From assembly GCA_002402465.1 (NCBI GenBank), contig DHFW01000009.1:47665-111664 (forward strand): 64,000 nt of DNA, written 5' to 3'. Below are positions 50,828-58,300 of the stretch, in pieces; the stretch's first letter is position 1; the number at the start of each line of letters is the position of its first letter. The position numbers were made by a program, and so were the translations under genes. A model generated the notes under the pieces. It saw nothing but the letters and a program-made list of their open reading frames with translations. It had not been told where the DNA came from and ran no database searches. This stretch comes from Bacteroidales bacterium UBA4814 (GTDB lineage Bacteria; Bacteroidota; Bacteroidia; Bacteroidales; UBA7960).

Positions 50828-51478
50828 TTGAAATCATTAACTAAAGTCACAATAATTTCCAATCTTGAAGTGGCGCCAGGTGCTTACGTGCTTTCTTTTC
50901 CGCGCAGTTTCGAGTTTGTGCCCGGGCAGGTTATTGGTATTGCAATGAATCCAGCCGACAAACCCAGGCTTTACAGCATTGCCAGCGGCAATAAAGAAAA
51001 CGTGGTACGAATCCTCTATACCGTTAAGCCCGAGGGAAAGCTTACACCTGACTTGGCGCGGCTACATGCCGGAGACACCATTTATGTTTCTGAGCCTTTT
51101 GGTGGATTTATTTGCGATGAGCAAAAGGCTGTTTGGGTAGCTACCGGAACCGGCATTGCACCCTTCTCCAGCATGTTTTATTCCGGACTGGGCAAAAATA
51201 AAACTCTGATACAGGGTAACCGATTTGCCAATGGCTTATATTTTCGCGAGGACTTTGAAAAAGAAATGGGCCCGCGCTATGTGCCTTCCTGCACCCGCGA
51301 GCAGGTAGATGGAGTGTATCACGGGCGGGTTTTGAAATATCTTTCAGAGAAGAAAGACCTCGATACCAGTCTGAAATACTACCTTTGCGGCAGCGCCGAA
51401 ATGGTGGTGGATGTGCGCGACCTGCTCATTGAGCGCGGAGTGCCATTCGAGAATGTGGTAGCCGAAATTTTCTTTTAA
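50828..51478 (+). CDS. ferredoxin/flavodoxin-NADP reductase-like protein with TTG start
   Basis: A 216-residue FAD- and NAD(P)-binding reductase of the FNR family. The FAD domain has KPRLYSIASGN (the RxYS motif). The NADP domain has WVATGTGIAPFSSMFYS (GTGxxP) and ends with the aromatic EIFF. Electrons would pass between NAD(P)H and a ferredoxin or flavodoxin, in the cytoplasm. There is no in-frame ATG before residue 38 and an in-frame TAA lies just upstream (about 50810), so TTG at 50828 is the only start that keeps the domain. It is followed by rlmN. Confidence 0.85.
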   Translation: MKSLTKVTIISNLEVAPGAYVLSFPRSFEFVPGQVIGIAMNPADKPRLYSIASGNKENVVRILYTVKPEGKLTPDLARLHAGDTIYVSEPFGGFICDEQKAVWVATGTGIAPFSSMFYSGLGKNKTLIQGNRFANGLYFREDFEKEMGPRYVPSCTREQVDGVYHGRVLKYLSEKKDLDTSLKYYLCGSAEMVVDVRDLLIERGVPFENVVAEIFF

Positions 51479-51501
51479 TTTTGGAATATATTTTTAGCAA
51501 T

Positions 51502-51523
51502 GGCAAACCTTTTTTTGTTTGCC
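51502..51523 (+). other. stem-loop between the reductase gene and rlmN
   Basis: GGCAAAC / GTTTGCC (51502-51508 with 51517-51523), with a T-rich 8-nt loop. No T-tract follows, so it is not a clear terminator. It may slow transcription or affect rlmN translation. Confidence 0.35.
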
Positions 51524-51556
51524 TGCCTTGGCTTGTAATCTTATTTTTTAACTACC

Positions 51557-52588
51557 ATGGAGGAAACACGCGAAGCCCTTTTCGGAAAAACCCTGAGCCA
51601 GCTCGAAACGGTAGTAAAGGAACTTGAACTGCCCCGGTTTGCCGCCGCACAGATTGCAGATTGGCTCTACAAAAAGGATGTCACCGCCATAGAGGAAATG
51701 ACTAACCTTTCGAAGGCAGCCCGAGAAAAGCTTGCCTCGCGTTTTGAAGTGGGCCTTTCCGATCCGGTAAAAGTGCAGACCTCGGTCGATGGTACCAAAA
51801 AATACTTGTACCGGGCGCGCAATGGCAAGTTTATTGAAACCGCCTATATGCCCGAACGCAACCGTCACACACTTTGCGTATCCTCACAGGTGGGCTGCAA
51901 AATGGGTTGCCTGTTTTGTTTTACTGCCAAGCAAGGCTTCCAGGGAAATTTGAGTGCCGGCGAAATTCTTAATCAGATACGAAGCCTGCCCGAGCACCAC
52001 CAACTTACCAACATCGTGTATATGGGTATGGGCGAGCCCTTCGACAACATGGAAGGGGTGATGCAAAGCCTCGAAATACTTACTTCCGATTATGGATTTG
52101 GTATGAGCCCGCGCCGCATTACCGTTTCCACCATTGGCATAATCCCGGCCATGAAAGTGTTTCTCGAGCAGAGTACCTGCCATCTGGCCGTGAGCCTGCA
52201 CTCGCCTTTTGAAGAGGAGCGTCGCCGCCTCATGCCCATTGAGCATGTGTATTCACTTACCGAAGTGCTTGAAGCCATTCGAAGTTTCCCCCTGGGTAAG
52301 CAGCGCCGCATTTCTTTCGAATATATCGTTTTCAAGGACCTTAATCACAGCCCACGTCATGTGAAGGAACTGGCCCGCATCCTCAATGGCATTCGATGTC
52401 GCATCAACCTGCTGCGCTTCCATCCTGTGCCGGGAACCCCGCTTCAGGCCCCCGACGATGCCACCCTCGAAGAGTTCAAAACAGCCCTCGAAAACAAAGG
52501 CATAGTAACCACCATCCGCAAGTCGCGCGGACAAGATATTTACGCTGCCTGCGGATTGCTTTCTACTAAAGAACAACAGGTTATTTAA
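51557..52588 (+). CDS. rlmN: dual-specificity 23S rRNA/tRNA (adenine-C2) methyltransferase
   Basis: Radical SAM enzyme that methylates C2 of A2503 in 23S rRNA and A37 in some tRNAs. In the 343 residues the cluster motif is C114-x3-C118-x2-C121 (VGCKMGCLFCF). The two mechanistic cysteines are C107 (HTLCVSS), seven residues before the cluster as in E. coli, and the methyl-carrying C332 (IYAACGLL). GMGEPFDN and AVSLHSPFEEER are also typical. It is a plain chromosomal copy; Cfr is excluded by the overall sequence. Confidence 0.96.
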   Translation: MEETREALFGKTLSQLETVVKELELPRFAAAQIADWLYKKDVTAIEEMTNLSKAAREKLASRFEVGLSDPVKVQTSVDGTKKYLYRARNGKFIETAYMPERNRHTLCVSSQVGCKMGCLFCFTAKQGFQGNLSAGEILNQIRSLPEHHQLTNIVYMGMGEPFDNMEGVMQSLEILTSDYGFGMSPRRITVSTIGIIPAMKVFLEQSTCHLAVSLHSPFEEERRRLMPIEHVYSLTEVLEAIRSFPLGKQRRISFEYIVFKDLNHSPRHVKELARILNGIRCRINLLRFHPVPGTPLQAPDDATLEEFKTALENKGIVTTIRKSRGQDIYAACGLLSTKEQQVI

Positions 52589-52599
52589 ACGGAAAATCT

Positions 52600-52607
52600 T
52601 ACCTTTG
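52600..52607 (+). promoter_or_regulatory. -7 element of the large exported protein gene
   Basis: TACCTTTG, perfect -7; the -33 is weak. Transcription from about 52613 leaves an 18-nt leader to the GTG at 52632 and argues against any earlier start. Confidence 0.55.
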
Positions 52608-52631
52608 CCGTCAAAATAATCCTGTTAACAA

Positions 52632-55094
52632 GTGCCTTTCCGTTGCTTCCTCCCCTTGGTTTTTCCTGTTTTGCTGGCGCTGGCATCCTATGAAGCCTTT
52701 TCGCAAAGCCAACCCGTAAACTTTTCCTTTAACCAAAAAGTAGAATTTGTACCAAGCCCCAATGCTGAGCAAAGGATAACCAATGACCTGCTGCAGCATA
52801 TTGCCGATGGCAGCGGCCGGTTGCGTTCCATGGTATCTTACCAGGTGGAAGGCAGGCTGCAACTTTTATGGCAGCCAGGTGCGAACGGACGACAGACCGG
52901 CATTGTGGTGCTTGAAAGCCTTAGCATAAGCGGAGATATGCATTACCGCGACTTTAGCCTCGGACGGGTGCTGCGTCCCGATTTGTTGCGATTCGAAATA
53001 AAAGTTGAAACGGCCGATGGGCGCGTGGTATTCTCGCAGGTGCCAACAAATCTTCAGGTCGGTGAAGTGTCGAATGAAGTTTTTCGTTTCGAAACCACAC
53101 GCACCAACGGAAACGGTTTACAAGCCAGTATTAGCGGCATTCATTTCTCATACAGCGAAGCCACCTATCAACGTCTTGACCAGTGGTTCAGCTACCTCGA
53201 ACAATATTACGCCGCGGCTCCCCGTCTTGAAGAGATTTATAAAGATGTTGAAAATGTTGATTTTTCTGAGCCCACCACACTCATTCTCGATGAGTTTGTT
53301 TTGTGTGAGGCAGAGCGCCGCATGGCCTTACTGGGCCGGCAAGGATTTATTAAAGGTCTTGCAGAATCTGCCGGAGATCCCGAGGGGGTGTTTGAAAAAA
53401 TCGATCAGGTACAGAAGCGTTTGACTGACCTGCGTACCTCTTTTAACATCCGTATGGCTGTGGCCGACAGCTTGTTATGGGTTTCGGGCAGGGAATGGCT
53501 CAGCAAAGGCAACGAGACAACTGCACGCGATCGTTTTGAAAATGCACTGGTGTTCAATCCTTTCTTTGTGCCGGCTCACCTCGAACTGGCCGCGCTCGAC
53601 CTTCAACAGGGTAGAAAAGACCTGGCTATCAAAAGATTGGCCGATGTTTTTTCTGAAATGTTCCCTTCCGGGGAATGGCAGCGGCAAGCCAAGGTTCTTA
53701 CCGATAGCATTTCGGCACGTTTTTTTAACGAAGCCTTCAACCTCAATCGTGAAGGCCGTTTCAAGGAAAGCCTGGATATGCTTGAACCTATGGAGGCCTT
53801 TTGTGAGAAAACTTCGGGGTTTATCGAATGTCCGCCCGAACTGACCTTCAGGCTCAATCAGTCCCATCTGGGAATGTACCGCTCTTTCCTGGTGGTGGCC
53901 GGGCGCTCTCTGCGAAACGATAACCTGAACTTGTGTCGAATATACACTGCCAGTGCCATTGATTATCAGCGCAACAACACTCGCTTTATTCCCGATGCAT
54001 CTGAAGCTTTTGATGTGTTGCAGCAGGCCACTAACCGTTATATCGAAATGGCCTCCCAGTATTTTTCTGATCAGGATTACCTTGGTGCTTCCGAAAGCTA
54101 TGTTTCAGCGCTCGACCTTTGTAGCCAGTACACGGAGTTGTATTGCCCTGCCAATTTAGAGCGGCGTCAGCAACTGGCACTCGAAATGCACGAGCGCCGC
54201 CGAGAACCAGTTGTTCCCTCTTTAGTGTATGTCGCCGATGAACCCCTGGTGCTGCCTCCTTTGATTGGACAGCCCCGCGAAGAGCTCATTGAAAAAATAC
54301 AGGCAGGGCAGCTCATGGCCTGGGCAGGAAATCTGGATGGCGCCCTTGAAATTCAGGCGGAAGCCACCACGATGAGCCAGCGATTCAGGCTGAGTGCCGA
54401 CCCAATGATAGAAAAGGAGTTTCAAAAACTCAACACCCAGATTCACGACAAGGAATGCGAGCTTGCCTCCCGGGAGCTTGCTGCGCAACTGAGCCGCGGA
54501 TTGGCTTTCAGGAAATATGGAGAGTGGGAACTGGCGGCCGAAACAGGTGAAAGAATAACAGCCTTGATCTTGGCCCATAAACATTGTGAACTGAAACTTT
54601 CCGACAGTCTTAGTCTGCTGACGGATCTTGCCCCGGTGCCAGCATATCTTGATTTGATAGAGCAGTCAAGGCGCTTGCTTCGTCAGTCGCAGCCAGCACC
54701 TTATGAGTTGATACTCGAAAAATACCATGAGGCTGAAAGGTATTTTTTGATAAACCACCTTTCTGAACTTGGGCTCCACCATCGAACACTGGCAGATTTT
54801 GTTTCTACCTCAGCAAACATTGAACTGGTAAAGGCGGCTGTTGAGTTTATGAGCAGCCACCCCGAATTCTATGCTGAAGAAGTAATAAAACTTCTGGTTG
54901 TTATGAAGAATGCCGGTTTGTCGCGCAACGAAACCCGCGCCCAACAGTATCTTGCTGGCCGAAAACTGGCTATTTTTTATCGCTCAGAAAATCCTGAACA
55001 GGAAGTAGAAACCCTGGTGCACAGCCTCACTGGCCGGGATACCTGGTTTCGTTTTTTTGAGCAGGCTTTCCTGCGCTACTGGCGAAGCTATTAA
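52632..55094 (+). CDS. large exported protein with TPR-like repeats, unknown function
   Basis: An 820-residue protein starting at GTG (52632), with a signal peptide (MPFRCFLPLVFPVLLALASYEAFSQ). Residues about 30-190 are beta-rich (VNFSFNQKVEFVPSPNAE, SYQVEGRLQLLWQP), and the rest is mostly helical with TPR-like pairs (ARDRFENALVFNPFFVPAHLELAALDLQQGRKDLAIKRL; DQDYLGASESYVSALDLCSQY). I do not recognise the family. It is a single gene with its own promoter. A scaffold or gliding/secretion-related role is a guess only. Confidence 0.72.
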   Translation: MPFRCFLPLVFPVLLALASYEAFSQSQPVNFSFNQKVEFVPSPNAEQRITNDLLQHIADGSGRLRSMVSYQVEGRLQLLWQPGANGRQTGIVVLESLSISGDMHYRDFSLGRVLRPDLLRFEIKVETADGRVVFSQVPTNLQVGEVSNEVFRFETTRTNGNGLQASISGIHFSYSEATYQRLDQWFSYLEQYYAAAPRLEEIYKDVENVDFSEPTTLILDEFVLCEAERRMALLGRQGFIKGLAESAGDPEGVFEKIDQVQKRLTDLRTSFNIRMAVADSLLWVSGREWLSKGNETTARDRFENALVFNPFFVPAHLELAALDLQQGRKDLAIKRLADVFSEMFPSGEWQRQAKVLTDSISARFFNEAFNLNREGRFKESLDMLEPMEAFCEKTSGFIECPPELTFRLNQSHLGMYRSFLVVAGRSLRNDNLNLCRIYTASAIDYQRNNTRFIPDASEAFDVLQQATNRYIEMASQYFSDQDYLGASESYVSALDLCSQYTELYCPANLERRQQLALEMHERRREPVVPSLVYVADEPLVLPPLIGQPREELIEKIQAGQLMAWAGNLDGALEIQAEATTMSQRFRLSADPMIEKEFQKLNTQIHDKECELASRELAAQLSRGLAFRKYGEWELAAETGERITALILAHKHCELKLSDSLSLLTDLAPVPAYLDLIEQSRRLLRQSQPAPYELILEKYHEAERYFLINHLSELGLHHRTLADFVSTSANIELVKAAVEFMSSHPEFYAEEVIKLLVVMKNAGLSRNETRAQQYLAGRKLAIFYRSENPEQEVETLVHSLTGRDTWFRFFEQAFLRYWRSY

Positions 55095-55170
55095 GATTTT
55101 TTTAGGTGCCGTTGCTTTGCCAAAGGAAAGGCCCGCACCAATCCTCCCAACAACTGCTCCCAACTACCGC

Positions 55171-55638
55171 TTATTTCTTAATAACCCGTCCCTGGTAGTA
55201 AGCGCCAATTACCATGGCGCCGGTTATGAATACAATATTCTTGATAATATACTGCCCTTCAATAGTGGGCACCAGCGGCACCAAGTGAAATGTTTCCTCG
55301 GGGAAAATGAAAAGGGGCATAATGGTTCCAGCCATTTGCAGGTAAAGCAGCACAATGGTGGCCCGCAAAAATTTCCCCGTGAGGAATCCCAGGCCAATCA
55401 GCACCTCCCAGGTGGCAAGCAAAGGCATGGAAACCGGATGGCTTACAATGCCGAAGGAAACCACCTCGATGGTGCGTGTGGCAATGTCTTCGGCCGAGCT
55501 GGTTCCCGGAAAAAATTTTTGAAATCCAAACCAGAAGAAGATGATTCCAATGCTAATACGCAAAAGTTTCACCCCGTTAAGGGCCATCCAGTCGTATATG
55601 GTCGATTCTATTGGTTCTATCTTTTTTAAAAAATTCAT
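55171..55638 (-). CDS. DoxX/DUF417-like small membrane protein
   Basis: A 155-residue four-helix membrane protein: GVKLLRISIGIIFFWFGFQKFFPGTS (the 'FGxxKF' turn of the DoxX/DUF417 clan), MPLLATWEVLIGLGFLTGKFLRATIVLLYLQMAGTI, and IEGQYIIKNIVFITGAMVIGAYY. Such proteins are linked to redox stress or to small-molecule exchange, but the biochemistry is unclear. It lies after a strong bidirectional terminator and appears monocistronic. Confidence 0.78.
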   Translation of the reverse strand: MNFLKKIEPIESTIYDWMALNGVKLLRISIGIIFFWFGFQKFFPGTSSAEDIATRTIEVVSFGIVSHPVSMPLLATWEVLIGLGFLTGKFLRATIVLLYLQMAGTIMPLFIFPEETFHLVPLVPTIEGQYIIKNIVFITGAMVIGAYYQGRVIKK

Positions 55639-55774
55639 GGGAGTTTATTTAGTTTTTTTGCAAAGAAAAATTTCTTTAATAACAAATGCAATCTGCTTTT
55701 TGTTCTAAGGAGTGCCGGGTTATGAATCGGATTGAAGCCTGGCAATTTTTTGCTTTTTTCTTAGTTAATAAAAA

Positions 55775-55798
55775 ACCAGTCTCGGTTTCAAGACTGGT
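55775..55798. terminator. bidirectional terminator after the SDR operon remnant
   Basis: The stem ACCAGTCT / AGACTGGT (55775-55782 with 55791-55798) has A residues before it and eight T residues after it. On the minus strand it ends the DUF4831-SDR-remnant transcript. Confidence 0.88.
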
Positions 55799-55827
55799 TT
55801 TTTTTAAATAATGCAGAATCATTTCTT

Positions 55828-56136
55828 TTATTCTTCTGGGTGAGTTTCTTTGTGGGCATTGAGTGCCAGTAGCCTGTAAAGGTCGGTTCGGGGTTCGTTC
55901 CAGTTTGTAGAGGTGCCCCGGTTGCGGTGGCACTTCAAAAGCTCCAGGTCAATGTCGTGGTTGATCACCGTTTCTACGTTTGGACTGCATTGGCCGGCAA
56001 TGGCTTCGCGTGCAAAAGAAAAATCGATCGGAGTAAATATTCCCGATTGGGCAAACTATATGTCCATATTGGCCACCTGTGGCAGATTGCGTACATTTAG
56101 TTTGTATTCAAACTATTGAAGATCAATATTTTCCAT
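55828..56136 (-). pseudogene. remnant of a carbon-nitrogen hydrolase (nitrilase) family gene
   Basis: One minus-strand frame from 56136 to the TAA at 55828 reads as the C-terminus of a nitrilase-superfamily protein (the type often fused to a GNAT domain): VRNLPQVANMDI, FAQSGIFTPIDFSFAREAIAGQ, SPNVETVINHDIDLELL, ending NEPRTDLYRLLA. Two TAG codons interrupt it: one in IDLQ*FEYKL and one in NMDI*FAQSG, where a Gln codon (CAG) is expected. The catalytic Glu-Lys-Cys regions, some 250 residues, are missing altogether. It begins 5 nt after the SDR stop, so the full gene was probably an operon member. I take it as dead. Confidence 0.72.
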
Positions 56137-56141
56137 AAAAA

Positions 56142-56897
56142 TTAATAAGAGTCTCGAATGTCAATAATGCCGCCATTGCTGAATTCGTCGGAGAAAAGCA
56201 GCTTGGCCAGTCGCTTGCCTGCTAATTGGGGCGGCACCAGTTGCCCGCTCTCTTTCAGTTCCACAAACTTCTGCCGGTGTATAAATTGCTCTTCGGTGGT
56301 TCCCCTGATGGTGGTTTGCATTTCGGTATCGATAATGCCCGGTGCCACCGCCATGATTTCCACCGGGTAGTCGAGGTCTTGCTGTTCGGCACCCACACAC
56401 TGGGTAAACATGTCGATGCCAGCCTTACCGGTGCAGTAACTGCTCCATCCGTAATAAGGATTTTTGGCAGCTCCCGACGAAATGTTTATGACCCGTTTTT
56501 CCATTTTCCAGCCATTGGTGTATTTGATAAAGGCTGCAGTAAGGAGCATGGGCGAAATGAGGTTAATTCGCATGTGCTGCTCCACCTCATCGGCAGGGCA
56601 GTTTTCGGTGCGGCCCACAGGATTTATTACTCCTGCATTGTTAATGAGGTAAACCCCGCTGGCTTGGTCAAGGGGTATATGTTCAAATACCAGGCGGGCC
56701 AGGTCGGGCACATCGTGCGTCATGGCAAAGTCGAATGAAATAAAGGTAATGGGGCAGTTTTTGGCTGCAGCCAGTTTTTCAAGTTTTTCACTTTTGCTTC
56801 GCGAAATGCAGATCAAATGGTGCGATTCGTGCAGCAGCTCAAGGGCAAGGCCTTCGCCCAAGCCTTTGCTGGCACCGGTAATTATAATGTAGTTCAT
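56142..56897 (-). CDS. short-chain dehydrogenase/reductase
   Basis: A 251-residue classical SDR: TGASKGLG (nucleotide loop, residues 7-14), LINNAGV, NISSGAA and the catalytic SYCTGK (Tyr-x3-Lys), then PGIIDTEM. Overall it resembles sepiapterin-reductase / benzil-reductase (YueD) type SDRs. NADP use is likely, from the basic residues after strand 2 (CISRSKSEK). The substrate is unknown. It lies 5 bp after the DUF4831 gene in the same operon. Confidence 0.88.
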   Translation of the reverse strand: MNYIIITGASKGLGEGLALELLHESHHLICISRSKSEKLEKLAAAKNCPITFISFDFAMTHDVPDLARLVFEHIPLDQASGVYLINNAGVINPVGRTENCPADEVEQHMRINLISPMLLTAAFIKYTNGWKMEKRVINISSGAAKNPYYGWSSYCTGKAGIDMFTQCVGAEQQDLDYPVEIMAVAPGIIDTEMQTTIRGTTEEQFIHRQKFVELKESGQLVPPQLAGKRLAKLLFSDEFSNGGIIDIRDSY

Positions 56898-56902
56898 ACG
56901 TT

Positions 56903-58090
56903 TTAGTTTTCGTTGGTTTCTTCCAGTTTTCCTATCGATCGTATGGATCCGGTATTGGGGTAAAATTCTACTCTGGTTTCGTTTACTGGCAGGGTAGTAA
57001 TGACCCCATACTGGTTAATGAGCATGCGTGCATTGGCTCTTACCGTATTTCCAGTGCGAATAACTACGTTGGCATGTTCAGGTATGCGGTAGTAAAAGCC
57101 ATTGACAGGGTTTTGCGGATCGGTGTGGTGGTTAATGAAAGTGCTTAGCTGGCGGGTTGTTTCATTGCGTTCGGTCGAAATGGTAATGGGTGTTCCGTCG
57201 CGGCGGCCTGCCGGCAGCACCCCTTCACGCTCGCTGAACTGAAACAGGGTGTAAGGGCTTACGCTCAGGTCGGGGTCGGGAATATAGGTGAAGCGATAGT
57301 GAATCTTGCTGGAACTCCTTAGCCCGCTGAAGAGCTGCAGGTAATCTTCCTCCATTTTGCCCATTTCAGTGTACATATACTCAAGGGCATCTTTTGAGTA
57401 AGGTATCTCGGCAAAACCATTGATAATATCAAAACGCTTGTCGCGAATCTTTAGGATAAAGTCGGCCACCTCTTTTGCCCTGACCTCCGGACTTTTTTCT
57501 ACCATGCTGCGACGCAAGGTTTGCCGTTCTACGGTCAGGGTGTCCACCCTTACCCGTTCCAGAATAGTGTCGATTTTTTCGTGCAGATTGGTATCTATAA
57601 AATAGTTGAAGGTGGCATCTGAACCAAAATAGCCGTATTCGCGGGTTTCGCTAATGCCTTTCAGGAACTCATTGTTGTCGAAAGGTCGATTAATGCTCTG
57701 AATCAGGCCCGATTCGCTGAGCGATATAAACAGGGGGTATTTTTCGTCGGTTTTGGGCAGCTCCACGAAATAAAATTGCGCCGGGTCGGGTTCGGCATAG
57801 CTGCTGATATTGATCTCTGAAATTTCGAAGCTGGTTGCGTGCTGGCGTATTACATTGTGCAGTCCCAGATATCTGCCAGCAAACTCGGCATAGGGGCCGG
57901 GTACCTCCTGGGTACGCACCACCGTTACATCAACCGTAACCACCGTGCGGGGAAGCACATAAAACATTCCCTGGCTTCCGCGTTTTACTTCTGTACTGCG
58001 CACATGGGTTACTGTAAGGGGCTTTTGGCTCTGGCAGGCTGGCGCAAGCATGGCAAAAATCAGCAGTGCTGGCAAAAAAATCCTTTTCAT
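56903..58090 (-). CDS. DUF4831 family lipoprotein
   Basis: A 395-residue Bacteroidota-specific protein. The N-terminus MKRIFLPALLIFAMLAPACQSQ ends in a lipobox (LAPAC), so it is probably an outer-membrane or periplasmic lipoprotein. Segments such as YVLPRTVVTVDVTVVRTQEVPGPYAEFAGRYLGL are the family core. Function unknown. First gene of the operon with the SDR. On the minus strand a TATTTTTG (58137 to 58130) stands 40 nt upstream as a likely -7. Confidence 0.85.
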   Translation of the reverse strand: MKRIFLPALLIFAMLAPACQSQKPLTVTHVRSTEVKRGSQGMFYVLPRTVVTVDVTVVRTQEVPGPYAEFAGRYLGLHNVIRQHATSFEISEINISSYAEPDPAQFYFVELPKTDEKYPLFISLSESGLIQSINRPFDNNEFLKGISETREYGYFGSDATFNYFIDTNLHEKIDTILERVRVDTLTVERQTLRRSMVEKSPEVRAKEVADFILKIRDKRFDIINGFAEIPYSKDALEYMYTEMGKMEEDYLQLFSGLRSSSKIHYRFTYIPDPDLSVSPYTLFQFSEREGVLPAGRRDGTPITISTERNETTRQLSTFINHHTDPQNPVNGFYYRIPEHANVVIRTGNTVRANARMLINQYGVITTLPVNETRVEFYPNTGSIRSIGKLEETNEN

Positions 58091-58270
58091 GGGTTGTGTC
58101 TGTTTTTTTTAAATTTCCTTAATAAACATCAAAAATAGGAAAAATTATGGGAGATTATTTTTCTAAATTTGCTTGTTAGCAAGAAAGCAAATTGGTAATG
58201 AAAGCAGATCAGGGGTTTGTTATGATTAAATAAGCCAGTCAAGCTTCCATTATATTAGTCCGGTTTTCCT

Positions 58271-58278
58271 TAAATTTG
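58271..58278 (+). promoter_or_regulatory. -7 element of the DUF4301 gene
   Basis: TAAATTTG, 23 nt upstream of the ATG at 58301. A second TAAATTTG lies at 58164-58171, near a CTTG/CAAG hairpin, so two start sites are possible. Confidence 0.48.
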
Positions 58279-58300
58279 TTTAAACCTAAAACCTTATCCA

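Noticed and set aside
55676..55933. An 85-codon minus-strand frame
   Set aside because: It crosses the strong terminator at 55775-55798 and lies in a different frame from the nitrilase remnant, with no gene-like composition.
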